A stretch of DNA of 64,000 bases from Paenibacillus segetis. Lineage in GTDB: Bacteria > Bacillota > Bacilli > Paenibacillales > Paenibacillaceae. Of the stretch, positions 51,156 to 60,393 are shown piece after piece (position 1 is the stretch's first letter; each line of letters starts with the position of its first letter). A program made the position numbers and the translations under genes. The notes under the pieces were generated by a model, which had not been told where the DNA came from, did no database searches, and worked only from the letters and a program-made list of their open reading frames with translations. Location of the stretch: the NCBI RefSeq assembly GCF_014639155.1, contig NZ_BMFT01000001.1, positions 992,001-1,056,000 on the forward strand. Reading direction: 5' to 3'.

Positions 51156-51229
51156 TTAATTAATGTGTGAAATTTAGCCATACTTAGAACATCAAAATAA
51201 TTGATCGTACAAAAGGAGAGAGAGAGTTT

Positions 51230-52267
51230 ATGAATCATTTATTTTCACCATACGAGTTGAAGAATCTGAAATTAAAAAATCGCGTGGTTATGCCTCCAAT
51301 GTGTCAGTATTCTGTATCAGCCAAAGACGGAATGGCTACGGACTGGCATTACGTGCACTATGTGAGCAGAGCAATTGGAGGAACAGGATTAATTATCGTT
51401 GAAATGACGGATGTAGAGCCAGATGGACGAATTTCGGATTATGACCTTGGAATCTGGTCCGATGAACATATACCTGCATTGGCAAGAATCGTTGAAGCAT
51501 GTCACGCGTATGGTGCTAAAGTGGGGATTCAAATTGGCCATACAGGGCGCAAAGCGGAAGATGCGGCTGTTCCTGTAGCACCATCAGCAATTGCGTTTAA
51601 CGAAAAATATAAAACTCCAAGAGAACTTACGACTGCAGAAGTTAAAGAAATGGTTGAGAAATTCCGATTGGGTATACAACGGGCGATCAAAGCAGGTTTT
51701 GATGTGATCGAGCTTCACGGGGCACACGGTTACTTAATTCACCAATTCCATTCACCATTAACGAATAAGCGATCAGATGAATACGGACAGGATCTAACCT
51801 TGTTCGGTACTGAAGTCATTCGCGCTGCCAAAAGTGAGATGCCAGCTGATATGCCATTGATTATGCGTATCTCCGCTATGGAATATGTTGAAGGTGGATA
51901 TGGAATTAATGAGAGCGTAGAATTCAGTAAGGCATATAAAGAAGCTGGTGTAGATATGTTCCACGTTAGTTCAGGTGGGGAAGGTGAAATCGCCGCTGCT
52001 GGTAGACCGGGTACCCATGCAGGTTATCAGGTTCCTTTGGCGAGAGAAATCAAGCAGCGATTGGATGTTCCCGTAATTGCGGTTGGCAAATTAGATGAGC
52101 CGGTACTCGCCAATGCTGTAATTGGTAATGCAGAGGCTGACCTTGTTGCAGTAGGACGTGGAATGCTAAGAAATCCTCATTGGACGCTGGAAGCTGCGGT
52201 TCAGCTTCAAAAAGAGACAGAGTTTCCTAGACAATATCAGTTTGGATTTCCTCGCATAACGAAATAA
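51230..52267 (+). CDS. namA: NADPH dehydrogenase, old yellow enzyme family (NamA/YqjM)
   Basis: 345-residue FMN enzyme that reduces activated C=C bonds and is linked with electrophile stress. YqjM-type features: PPMCQYSV with the redox-sensing Cys, TDWHYVHYVSRAIGG, IQIGHTGRKA, HGAHGYLIHQFHSPLTNKRSDEYG with the FMN/active-site His pair, and VGRGMLRNPHW. GGAGAGAGA precedes the ATG. A MarR-type gene follows. Confidence 0.93.
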   Translation: MNHLFSPYELKNLKLKNRVVMPPMCQYSVSAKDGMATDWHYVHYVSRAIGGTGLIIVEMTDVEPDGRISDYDLGIWSDEHIPALARIVEACHAYGAKVGIQIGHTGRKAEDAAVPVAPSAIAFNEKYKTPRELTTAEVKEMVEKFRLGIQRAIKAGFDVIELHGAHGYLIHQFHSPLTNKRSDEYGQDLTLFGTEVIRAAKSEMPADMPLIMRISAMEYVEGGYGINESVEFSKAYKEAGVDMFHVSSGGEGEIAAAGRPGTHAGYQVPLAREIKQRLDVPVIAVGKLDEPVLANAVIGNAEADLVAVGRGMLRNPHWTLEAAVQLQKETEFPRQYQFGFPRITK

Positions 52268-52290
52268 AACAATAATCCATTCATGTTTTG

Positions 52291-52328
52291 GAGACCTACT
52301 TTATGGTTAAGTAGGTCTCTGTTTTTTT
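52291..52328 (+). terminator. Terminator of namA
   Basis: GAGACCTACTT with AAGTAGGTCTC, 7-nt loop, then seven T. Confidence 0.88.
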
Positions 52329-52452
52329 ATATAAGGGTTTATTGGGACATACATGCTCATATGCTCGTTATCTGTTGAACCTAATGTTATAATATGAAAA
52401 AAGTAAAGACTGATTCTTCAATTGCATTTTGCTTTGGAAAGGACTTAATGAT

Positions 52453-52887
52453 ATGGAAAATGAACTGAATCATGATTATATATGCACATGGCTGTCACTA
52501 ACGCATATTCAAATGAACATAGCAGGTGAATTAGAATCTAATTTATTAGAAAAGCATCAGTTATCCTTAAAAGAATTTTATTTGCTCTTATTCCTATCTC
52601 AGGCACCTGAGAAGAAGCTTAAGTTGCACCAATTGGAGTCGATGGTTGGATTAAGTCAAAGCGCCGTCTCCAGACTTGTCAGTCGTTTTGAAGCCAAAGG
52701 CTGTGGGGCATTACAAAAGCAAATTTGTGAAACTGATCGTAGAAATGTCTATACCTCTTTGACATCTATTGGTCAGGATAAACTGGATAGAGCGAAAGTG
52801 ACATTTAACGAGGTTCTATTAAAGGCTTTGCCGGACAACGATTTAGAAAGTTTGCTGCAACAGATTCTTCAGTTGAAACAACGTTAA
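52453..52887 (+). CDS. MarR-family transcription regulator (1)
   Basis: 144 residues. Winged-helix core LKLHQLESMVGLSQSAVSRLVSRFEAKG and wing QICETDRRNVYTSLTSIGQDKL. ATG 52453 has AAAGGA upstream; eight more codons are open from a TTG. Could control namA, but it has its own position behind a terminator, so the target is unproven. Confidence 0.85.
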   Translation: MENELNHDYICTWLSLTHIQMNIAGELESNLLEKHQLSLKEFYLLLFLSQAPEKKLKLHQLESMVGLSQSAVSRLVSRFEAKGCGALQKQICETDRRNVYTSLTSIGQDKLDRAKVTFNEVLLKALPDNDLESLLQQILQLKQR

Positions 52888-52891
52888 AATA

Positions 52892-52939
52892 GAAGGCCCC
52901 CTCATAGTTCGTTAGATGACGAATTATGGGGGGGCCTTC
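52892..52939. terminator. Convergent terminator between marR(1) and the diguanylate cyclase
   Basis: GAAGGCCCCCTCATAGTTCGT pairs with the mirror segment 52919-52939 (one mismatch and one wobble). Used by both strands. Confidence 0.75.
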
Positions 52940-52958
52940 TTCAAATTTTAAACTCAGC

Positions 52959-54626
52959 TTACCCTACAATACTAACTATCCGGTTACGGCCTTCATTTTT
53001 GGCTTGATATAAGGCTTTGTCCACAGATTCAAACATTTCATTTAGAATAGTCTTGGGGTTATTTGAAATTTCTTTATTAAATTCATGAATAGCTAGAAAG
53101 CCCATACTTACAGTAATCGATAAAGGAAATTCTACATTCTGGACAAAAACTTTATTCGATTCAACGGCTTGTTTGACTCTTTCAGCTATGTGGTATGCTT
53201 GATCTTGATTCGTATTAGGTAAATAGATTATAAATTCTTCTCCACCATACCGAGCCAAAATGTCACTTTGCCGCAGTGATTTATTAATTATCTCAACAGT
53301 GTTACATATCACTTCATCGCCGGCTAAATGCCCGTAATTATCATTTACAGATTTAAAAAAATCAATATCTAATAGAAACAAGGCAAACGGAATTTGATAT
53401 TTCATATTCTTCATCACTTCATGTTCTAATTGTTGTGTCAAAAAGTGACGATTATAGCAACCTGTTAAGCTATCGGTAATTGCCATGAGCTCGAGTTTCT
53501 GATTGGTTTGAAAAAGTTCATGTTGAATGCCAATTAATGATTGATTACGAAGTTGTAGAACTTCGTTCTGGAAGTTGGTTTCGTCAATGAGACGGTGAAG
53601 TTCGCTCGTATCCTGAAAAGTAAGAATTCGCCCAACCATTGTATGGCTAACCATGATAGGTGCTGCGTGAATTTTGATATGACGGAAGTTGATATTATTA
53701 TATTTCACTTCAATTTCATTTCTCTCCTGAGGTCGTTCTCTGTAAGCCTCCAGGAACATGTCAACCTCACTAATAGGATCTTCTTGTAAAAGGAAGGTCC
53801 CTATATCGAAGCGGTCACCTATTTCTAATTGGATATAAGGGGATAACGATTGATTTATTTCTACAACGGTTTCATTATCATCAAGTACTAGAATCCCAAG
53901 AATGAGTGTGTCGATAATATCTTGATGAGCTATCGTTACGATGTCAAATACTTTATAGCGACGAATAGCAATGACGAAAAAGCAAGCAGATAGCAGAATA
54001 CCAAGAGACGTTAACCCTGGAATAACCGGTATAGGTAACGGGAATACGACATTGAGGAATATGTCCATAAATATGAAAGCAGACATGACCAAGATTCCTT
54101 TACGCATCTGGATAACCGGTTTTTTGATACGAGAAACTTGTTCTGACTTTAAAGCTAGATACATGAAATAGAGAGATACAATAAGATACCCTATGAAAAT
54201 GGCCGAGATAACCCAAAAAAGTGGCCCATAAGCTCTCTGTACGTAACCCCCATGTACAGGTTGGACAAACATAGATTTTGGATTGAATATTGCACTGAGC
54301 GTTACTAATATAACTGGAACATAAATGAGTAAAGATATTTTTCTGCGTAAAAACTTGGAGTGCCCCGTTAGAAAAAGCGTGAATAGTAGCCATCCAAGTG
54401 CTAATAGAGTCATATTAATAAAAGCAAGCTGTACATAGAATAATTGCAACTGGGCGTTATCCGTTGTTTTTATGACAAACTGACAGAAGGGCCATAACAT
54501 CATGGAGAAGTGAAATGCTAAATATATCTTATGTAAATTAGTGATTGGTACAGAGACAAAAACATAAACAAAAAGAGCAAATAAAAGGAAGAATACGATT
54601 ATATCAACCCATGCCATGGGGCCCAA
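52959..54626 (-). CDS. Membrane diguanylate cyclase with 7TM-type and PAS-like domains
   Basis: 555 residues. About seven membrane helices (1-235) similar to the N-terminal 7TM region of sporulation-type histidine kinases, a PAS-like segment (about 240-350), a short coiled coil, then a GGDEF domain (about 385-555). The active-site motif is GGEEF in ARYGGEEFIIYLP, and DSLTGCYNRHF starts the domain; no RxxD inhibitory site is evident. It should make c-di-GMP in response to a membrane or cytoplasmic cue. TTG start at 54626 after AAGGAG; an ATG three codons later is possible. Confidence 0.9.
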   Translation of the reverse strand: MGPMAWVDIIVFFLLFALFVYVFVSVPITNLHKIYLAFHFSMMLWPFCQFVIKTTDNAQLQLFYVQLAFINMTLLALGWLLFTLFLTGHSKFLRRKISLLIYVPVILVTLSAIFNPKSMFVQPVHGGYVQRAYGPLFWVISAIFIGYLIVSLYFMYLALKSEQVSRIKKPVIQMRKGILVMSAFIFMDIFLNVVFPLPIPVIPGLTSLGILLSACFFVIAIRRYKVFDIVTIAHQDIIDTLILGILVLDDNETVVEINQSLSPYIQLEIGDRFDIGTFLLQEDPISEVDMFLEAYRERPQERNEIEVKYNNINFRHIKIHAAPIMVSHTMVGRILTFQDTSELHRLIDETNFQNEVLQLRNQSLIGIQHELFQTNQKLELMAITDSLTGCYNRHFLTQQLEHEVMKNMKYQIPFALFLLDIDFFKSVNDNYGHLAGDEVICNTVEIINKSLRQSDILARYGGEEFIIYLPNTNQDQAYHIAERVKQAVESNKVFVQNVEFPLSITVSMGFLAIHEFNKEISNNPKTILNEMFESVDKALYQAKNEGRNRIVSIVG

Positions 54627-54689
54627 TATGTAACACTCCTTATGTAATTGTATTTTTTCTCCATTCTAAGTTGGGCCTAAACTCCTATA

Positions 54690-54718
54690 ATAATACTAAT
54701 ATAGTGAAAAAATTACAA
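54690..54718 (-). promoter_or_regulatory. Promoter of the diguanylate cyclase gene
   Basis: Minus strand TTGTAA (54713-54718), 17 bp, TATTAT (54690-54695), with the start codon about 65 bases downstream. Confidence 0.45.
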
Positions 54719-54792
54719 CAGAATTAAAGGTGTATTAAGTAAAATATTCCAAATGGATATGAGAAAATTCACAAAAATAATATTTTATATGT

Positions 54793-54820
54793 AAAAAAAG
54801 GCTATCCTGGCGGATATCCT
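54793..54820 (-). terminator. Terminator of the tetR-type gene
   Basis: Minus-strand AGGATATCC/GGATAGCCT hairpin with 4-nt loop and seven T. Confidence 0.75.
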
Positions 54821-54874
54821 CTAAATATATGTGAATGCTATTGGATTTGTAGATTGAAATTATAGTCTAGTAAA

Positions 54875-55468
54875 TTAGGGCTTTCCGCATATACCATAAA
54901 AAAACATATGAACCATTCCATCGAGAAATTTATCTAAATCGCTACTTTGCTGAGCCATTCCCAGAATTAATTCGTATTGATTCATGAAAAGTTGTATAAA
55001 GCCTAGAACGCTTTCGATGGAGACGTCTTCGGAAATCTCGCCACTTTTTTTCCCTTCCCCAATGATCCGAATGGTCAAAGGAAGGGTTTTCTCCTTATAA
55101 ACCTCTTCGACATATCGAGTTAGTTCTTGATCATCTATCAAAAGCTCTTTGATAAGTCCTGGTGATAATTCATTATAGTATTTTTTCTCCATGAAGAGAA
55201 TATACTCTATCTTCTCCTTTAACGAATGACCTCCGTTCATATAGTCTTCGAATTCGGCGATTACATTGTTTGCGTAGTTTTTAAAGACTTCTTGGAGCAA
55301 AGTCTCTTTACTTCCAAAATAATTATAGATCGTAACTTGAGAAACCTTGGCCTCCTTGGATATGTCAGCGATTCGAATCCGTTTAGGGCCCGATGTTCGT
55401 AGCATGTTAAAGGTAGTTTTCATGATTTTATTTTTAATGAGGTTGGCCCTCTTTTCAAACCCGTTCAT
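54875..55468 (-). CDS. TetR-family regulator of the divergent ABC exporter
   Basis: 197 residues. TetR helix-turn-helix at about 25-55 (IRIADISKEAKVSQVTIYNYFGSKETLLQEVF) and a helical ligand domain. ATG 55468 has AGGGTGA upstream; a GTG three codons earlier is possible. It is divergent from an ABC exporter, and two matched inverted repeats lie between them. Confidence 0.87.
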   Translation of the reverse strand: MNGFEKRANLIKNKIMKTTFNMLRTSGPKRIRIADISKEAKVSQVTIYNYFGSKETLLQEVFKNYANNVIAEFEDYMNGGHSLKEKIEYILFMEKKYYNELSPGLIKELLIDDQELTRYVEEVYKEKTLPLTIRIIGEGKKSGEISEDVSIESVLGFIQLFMNQYELILGMAQQSSDLDKFLDGMVHMFFYGICGKP

Positions 55469-55504
55469 TACGTTCACCCTAACTTTATGGAATAATATAA
55501 ATTT

Positions 55505-55603
55505 TATGAAATATAAACATAAATATATTTCATAAAACCATTGACGAAGTTATTTTTCAGGTATATTGTAACATATGAAATATATTATTAAAAATATTTC
55601 ATT
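55505..55603. promoter_or_regulatory. Two TetR operators flanking the ABC-exporter promoter
   Basis: Operator 1 (55505-55534) is TATGAAATAT-N10-ATATTTCATA, perfect. Operator 2 (55574-55603) has the same arms with one mismatch and the same 10-bp centre. Between them is TTGACG (55541-55546), 17 bp, TATTGT (55564-55569), reading toward the ABC genes. Bound repressor would cover the start point. Confidence 0.75.
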
Positions 55604-55627
55604 TTCTTTATTCTTGGAGGTGCCGTA

Positions 55628-56515
55628 ATGTTAACCGTTCAGCATTTGACGAAGACATTTTCAAATGGGAGAGGGATTTTCGATGTGTCGTTTTCGGTGG
55701 AGAAGGGCGAGGTCTTCGGCTTCTTAGGGCCAAATGGAGCAGGGAAGTCTACAACTATTCGGCATATCATGGGCTTCATGAAACCTGATAAAGGCTTTGT
55801 GAAAGTGAATGGGTTAGATACATGGACGGAGCAAGGGAAGGTTCAAGCTTATACGGGATACCTGCCGGGAGAAATATCTTTTATTGAAGGGATGACGGGG
55901 AAGACGTTCTTGGATTTTATAGCTAAGATGCAGGGAATTAAGGATTTGTCCAAGCGCGCCAACTTGATTGATCGATTGCAGTTTGACGTTCATACCCCCA
56001 TTCGTAAAATGTCCAAAGGCATGAAGCAAAAGGTGGGGATTGTAGCCGCATTTATGCATGATCCAGAAGTAATCATTTTAGACGAACCAACGTCAGGTCT
56101 TGACCCCCTCATGCAGAAGGTATTTATTGAGATTGTCTTAGAGGAGAAGTCCCGAGGTAAAACCTTCCTGATGTCTTCACATAGCTTCTCAGAAATTGAG
56201 CGGACCTGCGATCGGGCTGCGATTATTAAAGACGGTGTCATCATTGCGGTTAAAGATATTCACGAATTACAATCCATGCAGCGTAAGGTGTTCGAAGTTA
56301 CCTTCGAAGACCCCTCCGATGCCCAATCATTCTTGAACTCGGGTCTGCTAATCGAATCACACAAAGGGGATCGCGTGAAGGTTGCCATTCAGGGGAATTA
56401 CAATAAATTTGTGGAAGAGACGGCCAAATATAAAGTACGTAATATTGATATCTTTAGCCAAAACCTAGAGGACATATTTATGAATTATTATGATCGAAAG
56501 GAGACGATGAAATGA
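55628..56515 (+). CDS. ABC exporter ATP-binding protein
   Basis: 295 residues. Walker A GPNGAGKST, signature MSKGMKQKVGIVAAF, Walker B VIILDEPTSGLDPLM, H-loop SSHSFSEIE. The C-terminal 80 residues are the regulatory tail usual for ABC-2 drug exporters. TTGGAGG precedes the ATG; its stop overlaps the permease start (ATGA). Confidence 0.92.
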   Translation: MLTVQHLTKTFSNGRGIFDVSFSVEKGEVFGFLGPNGAGKSTTIRHIMGFMKPDKGFVKVNGLDTWTEQGKVQAYTGYLPGEISFIEGMTGKTFLDFIAKMQGIKDLSKRANLIDRLQFDVHTPIRKMSKGMKQKVGIVAAFMHDPEVIILDEPTSGLDPLMQKVFIEIVLEEKSRGKTFLMSSHSFSEIERTCDRAAIIKDGVIIAVKDIHELQSMQRKVFEVTFEDPSDAQSFLNSGLLIESHKGDRVKVAIQGNYNKFVEETAKYKVRNIDIFSQNLEDIFMNYYDRKETMK

Positions 56516-57321
56516 ATGCTACCCTATATAAACAGATGATGAAAGTGAACTTAAAGGGATTCATGAACTATGCGTTTGGATCCGCGTTTTATATCATTCT
56601 CATGTTCTGGTTGTTTCCAAGCATCGCGAAAAATTCGGAAGCCATCGATGGACTAGTTCAAGCTATGCCTGAAGGAGTAGGCAAAGCTTTTGGACTTAAC
56701 GGCTTTGGTAGTGCCGAGGCATTCATTTCAGGCGAATATTATGGATTGATTCTAATTCTTATCCTTGCGATCGTATGTGTTCAATTATCAACTGGGCTTA
56801 TGGCTAAATTGGTGGATCAAGGTTCTATGGCCTATTTATTATCTACCCCGACAACTAGGGGGAAAGTAGCGTTTACTCAAGCAAGCGTGCTGGTAACTGG
56901 TTTATTTCTGATTATGGGTGTTACGACCCTTGCTGGATTCGCAGGAAATGCTTGGTTTCTGGGAAGTGAATATGAGTTCGATACAACTAAATTTATTCAG
57001 ATGAACGTTTCGGCGTTTTTGCTATTCTTTGCTGTTGGAGGTATATCCTTTCTAGTGTCCTCTCTTTGTAATGATGAGAAGAAGGCGCGTGGTATTTCCG
57101 GATTGATTGCATTCGGATTCTTCAGCTTGGATCTGCTGGGTAAACTTAGTGACAAGATACATTGGATGAGGAACATTTCCATCTTCTCCTTGTATAAGCC
57201 TAGTGAAATTATTAATGGTAATGTGGATATGGTATTCATCTCGATCATTCTCACTGCTATCGGTTTGATATCGTTCGGTTTAGCGGTAGTATTATTTCGA
57301 AGACGTGATTTGCCATTATAA
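56512..57321 (+). CDS. ABC-2-type exporter permease
   Basis: 269 residues with six membrane helices and a large first external loop. AAAGGAG lies in the end of the ATPase gene. Partner of the ATPase at 55628. The substrate is unknown; TetR control suggests an amphiphilic or toxic compound. Confidence 0.85.
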   Translation: MNATLYKQMMKVNLKGFMNYAFGSAFYIILMFWLFPSIAKNSEAIDGLVQAMPEGVGKAFGLNGFGSAEAFISGEYYGLILILILAIVCVQLSTGLMAKLVDQGSMAYLLSTPTTRGKVAFTQASVLVTGLFLIMGVTTLAGFAGNAWFLGSEYEFDTTKFIQMNVSAFLLFFAVGGISFLVSSLCNDEKKARGISGLIAFGFFSLDLLGKLSDKIHWMRNISIFSLYKPSEIINGNVDMVFISIILTAIGLISFGLAVVLFRRRDLPL

Positions 57322-57350
57322 TATGATTCATTCCATGGAAAGCAAATATG

Positions 57351-57384
57351 AAAACTCCAAGTCCCTAGGGGCCTGGAGTTTTTT
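57351..57384. terminator. Convergent terminator between the ABC permease and marR(2)
   Basis: AAAACTCCA with TGGAGTTTT, inner CCCTAGGGG, T6 on the plus side and a T run on the minus side. Confidence 0.8.
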
Positions 57385-57390
57385 GCGCAT

Positions 57391-57816
57391 TTATTCTTCA
57401 GGGGGTTCAATATTGATTTTTTGGAGGAGGGAGATGAGTAAATCTTCTTCTTCCTGGTTTAAATTTTGAGCAAGTCTTTTATTATTATCATCCAATATGG
57501 ATTGAAGAATGGGTAAGAACTCTTGAGCTTTTGATGTTGGATAAAGAAGCTGGGAGCGTCGATCATTCGGATCTGGCTTCCGCTCGATATATCCAGATTG
57601 CTCCAACTGTTTGATTGAACGGGCAGTAGTTGCTTTATCGAATTTTAATTGTTGTGTGAGCTGATCTTGGGTTATTCCAGGATAATGTAGAATTGATTTT
57701 AGAAAGCTATGCTGCCCACCGCTGCCAACTCCATAAGGAGATAGCTGCTTTACGAGTGTTTTTTGATTTTGCCTGTGAATATATGAGATAAGCTTGGCTA
57801 AGGGTTCTTTCTTCAA
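57391..57816 (-). CDS. MarR-family regulator of the divergent MFS exporter (2)
   Basis: 141 residues with winged helix ITQDQLTQQLKFDKATTARSIKQLEQSGYIERKPDPNDRRSQLLYPT. Divergent from the efflux gene, with matched operator copies in the 143-base spacer. Ligand unknown. Confidence 0.88.
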   Translation of the reverse strand: MKKEPLAKLISYIHRQNQKTLVKQLSPYGVGSGGQHSFLKSILHYPGITQDQLTQQLKFDKATTARSIKQLEQSGYIERKPDPNDRRSQLLYPTSKAQEFLPILQSILDDNNKRLAQNLNQEEEDLLISLLQKINIEPPEE

Positions 57817-57851
57817 GATTACACCTCTTTAAAGAATTAATGTTACAACCC

Positions 57852-57930
57852 ATATTATAATAAAGTGGTTGCACACGCAACTAATTTGAGTTAAACTGGA
57901 ATTACTGATTTAGTTGCGTGTGCAACTAAA
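57852..57930. promoter_or_regulatory. Twin MarR operators and divergent promoters
   Basis: GGTTGCACACGCAACTAA (57867-57884) and its inverted copy TTAGTTGCGTGTGCAACTAA (57910-57929) each contain the palindrome TTGC(A/G)(C/T)(A/G)(C/T)GCAA. On the minus strand the -35 TTGCGT (57875-57880) of the marR promoter, with TAATAT 17 bp away (57852-57857), is inside the first operator, so the repressor should limit its own synthesis. The second copy covers the entry to the MFS gene. Confidence 0.7.
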
Positions 57931-57959
57931 TGAACTTTAGTCATCTGGAGGTTTACTTA

Positions 57960-59423
57960 ATGAACTCAATTCTTGGAAGCTACCAAGAGGATGCCGACAT
58001 TCAGAAGAAGCGTTGGCTTATTCTCATTGTTCTTAATTTATTTACCTTTATGTCCACGTTAGACGGAAGTATTGTTAATATTGCATTGCCTGTTCTATCC
58101 AAGGAGCTCGGCCTACCCATCGCGCAGATTGAATGGGTGACTACAGGTTACCTTATGGCTATCTGTGCAGCAATTCTTTTCTTTGGGAGATTAGGAGATA
58201 TCGCGGGGAAAATCAGAATATTTAAAATCGGAACAGTCATTTTTATTATTGGCTCATTGTTATGTGGACTGAGTAGTTCATTATCCTTTTTGATTATCTC
58301 AAGGGTCATTCAAGCTTTGGGTGCTTCCATGACCATGGCGAATAGCCAAGGAATTGTTACTGATATTTTCCCAGCGCATGAACGGGGGAAGGCACTTGGC
58401 TTTATTGGAACCTTTGTCTCGCTCGGAAGTATTGCTGGTCCAAGCTTAGGTGGAATTATTATATCGTCACTCGGTTGGGAATATATATTTTGGGTGAATG
58501 TCCCCATTGGAATCATTGCCATTATGATGGGATGGAGATACCTTCCGAAAGATCAAGTTCGGGTAAAAGCAAAAATAGACGTACCAGGAAGTTCGCTGTT
58601 TGCCATATTTATTGTTACGTTGTTTGCTGGTCTGCTGCTTGGCCAACAATTGGGTTACGATAACATGTGGATTATTATTTCTCTGATTGCTGCTGCAATA
58701 ACTTTAGCTTTATTCTTACGAGTAGAATTCGTTCGCTCTGAGCCGTTGCTTCAGCTGTCACTATTCAAGAACCCGTCGTTCTCAATCAGTATTCTTTGCG
58801 GATTTCTCGTGTTCACGGCAAACTTCTGTTTCAATATTATTGCACCATTCTATGCCCAGAATATGCTCGATTTGTCCCCGTTCCATGCGGGGTTCCTACT
58901 AATGCTTTTGCCAATTTGTATGGTCATTGTAGCTCCGCTTAGTGGAGCTTTATCTGACAAAATAGGATCTGAACTGCTGACCTTTGCGGGGCTCATTGTG
59001 ATGGTCATTGCCCAATTCGGATTAGCTAATCTGCACGGGGGAAGCTCTTTGATTGTTGTAGGCATTTGGATTGCGATGCTAGGGATAGGCAGTGGGCTAT
59101 TCCAATCACCGAACAATTCGCTCGTCATGTCTGAGGTTCCTCGTACCCAGCTTGGTTCGGCTGGAAGCGTGAACTCATTGGTACGGAATATTGGGATGGT
59201 CGTAGGGATTACCGTTGCAACCACGATTCTGTTCCATGTCATGAGCGGTGAGGTTGGTTATAGGGTAACTGGATTGATCCCTGATCGGCCAGATGTCTTC
59301 TTAACTGGTATGCGAGTGGTTTTCACAACTTCGGCATCGATCTGCTTAGTTGCAGGGTTGTTAACGGGCTGGCGTATGTATAAATCGCAGGCGGTTAAGC
59401 GGGCCGTTGCTAAAGAGGAATAA
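57960..59423 (+). CDS. MFS drug exporter, DHA2 (EmrB/QacA) family
   Basis: 487 residues, about 14 membrane helices. Family motifs: FMSTLDGSIVNIALP (helix 1), WVTTGYLMAICAAILFFGRLGD (motif A), RVIQALGASM, and FIGTFVSLGSIAGPSLGG (motif C). ATG 57960 follows TGGAGG; ten more codons are open upstream. Proton-coupled export of toxic organics, controlled by the divergent MarR. Confidence 0.92.
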   Translation: MNSILGSYQEDADIQKKRWLILIVLNLFTFMSTLDGSIVNIALPVLSKELGLPIAQIEWVTTGYLMAICAAILFFGRLGDIAGKIRIFKIGTVIFIIGSLLCGLSSSLSFLIISRVIQALGASMTMANSQGIVTDIFPAHERGKALGFIGTFVSLGSIAGPSLGGIIISSLGWEYIFWVNVPIGIIAIMMGWRYLPKDQVRVKAKIDVPGSSLFAIFIVTLFAGLLLGQQLGYDNMWIIISLIAAAITLALFLRVEFVRSEPLLQLSLFKNPSFSISILCGFLVFTANFCFNIIAPFYAQNMLDLSPFHAGFLLMLLPICMVIVAPLSGALSDKIGSELLTFAGLIVMVIAQFGLANLHGGSSLIVVGIWIAMLGIGSGLFQSPNNSLVMSEVPRTQLGSAGSVNSLVRNIGMVVGITVATTILFHVMSGEVGYRVTGLIPDRPDVFLTGMRVVFTTSASICLVAGLLTGWRMYKSQAVKRAVAKEE

Positions 59424-59457
59424 TTGCCAATTTAATGAATCCATCAACTTAGTACGG

Positions 59458-59482
59458 AAGCCCTTGAAATTTTCAAGGGCTT
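59458..59482 (+). terminator. Terminator of the MFS gene
   Basis: AAGCCCTTGAAA with TTTCAAGGGCTT, minimal loop, weak T tract. Confidence 0.5.
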
Positions 59483-59572
59483 CTATATATATGAAACTAA
59501 TGCTTGACGGAAAAAGAATAAAATTGGATAATTCAGCATGGTACATATATCCTATAAAAGGAGTGTTCTATC

Positions 59573-59953
59573 GTGGAACATCAAAAAATTGCCACGTTTT
59601 TCATGTTTTCTGGACGGGCTGAGGAGGCTATGAATTTTTATACCTCTTTGTTTGACAATTCAGAAATAAATAAGGTGTTATATCATGAAGATGGAACCAT
59701 ATTACATGCTATCTTTACTTTAAATGGACAAACTTATATGTGTATTGATAGTAAAGAAGAACATAATTTCAACTTTACGCCGAGCATTTCATTGTTTATA
59801 ACCTGCGAGACATCTGAAGAAATTGATAATCTTTATCTGAAGTTATCTCAAGAGGGTACGGTACTAATGCCAATATGTCCCACTCCCGTAAGTGAGAAAT
59901 TTGCCTGGGTTAATGATAAATTCGGTATCTCGTGGCAATTAATGCTGCTCTAA
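59573..59953 (+). CDS. VOC-family protein, PhnB-like (glyoxalase fold)
   Basis: 126 residues. The N-terminal FFMFSGRAEEAMNFYTSLFDNSEI and C-terminal KFAWVNDKFGISWQLML are the signature of the PhnB/3-demethylubiquinone-like VOC subgroup. GTG start with AAAGGAG upstream. Exact activity cannot be stated; single gene. Confidence 0.82.
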   Translation: MEHQKIATFFMFSGRAEEAMNFYTSLFDNSEINKVLYHEDGTILHAIFTLNGQTYMCIDSKEEHNFNFTPSISLFITCETSEEIDNLYLKLSQEGTVLMPICPTPVSEKFAWVNDKFGISWQLMLL

Positions 59954-60069
59954 TGAGAATCACTCATGAGAATTTATAACCGGTTACTAATTTGAGTTAA
60001 AAAGCTAGGTATATTGACTGCTATGAATATTCTACATTAAGCTAAAAAGGTAAAACAGAATATGCGGAT

Positions 60070-60300
60070 GAAGATGGTAGGGAGAGACCCTGAGCAAGAT
60101 ATATTCTCCGGGCACCGAAGGAGCAAGTCGGCAGCTAGTCAGCTGTTCGATTAAACTCTCAGGTAGAAGAACCGCCATTGGACGCGACTCTGGAGAGAGC
60201 ACATAGCCACCAAAGGGGAACGCTGGTCTTAGGACTGCTTAAACTCTCAGGTACCCAGGACAGAGGATCGGGCATTATAGCCGGATCTCTGTCCTTTTTT
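60070..60300 (+). promoter_or_regulatory. Tandem glycine riboswitch with terminator
   Basis: Two aptamers are readable. The first (about 60070-60183) has GGGAGAGACC, GGCACCGAAGGAGCAAG and AAACTCTCAGGTAGAAGAACC. The second (about 60185-60266) has CTGGAGAGAGC, CCACCAAAGGGGAACGC and AAACTCTCAGGTACCCAGGACAG. The end of aptamer 2 overlaps the 5' arm of a terminator (GGACAGAG-GATC...GGATCTCTGTCC, 60258-60294, then six T). Glycine binding would hold that segment in P1 and prevent termination, switching on the serine dehydratase genes. This is the known on-switch logic for this class. Confidence 0.9.
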
Positions 60301-60393
60301 GTGTTTACAAGTTAATTAATAAGAAATATGCATACGAACAGGTAGAGCATGACAAAGTAAAGCTAGAACGCTCACCTAAGAAGGGGATTCGTC

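Noticed and set aside
51056..51238. Minus-strand 60-codon frame upstream of namA
   Set aside because: It runs through the namA promoter and has no ribosome site.
59954..60069. T-box or S-box type leader before sdaAB
   Set aside because: No T-box or SAM motif; the conserved elements downstream are those of the glycine class.
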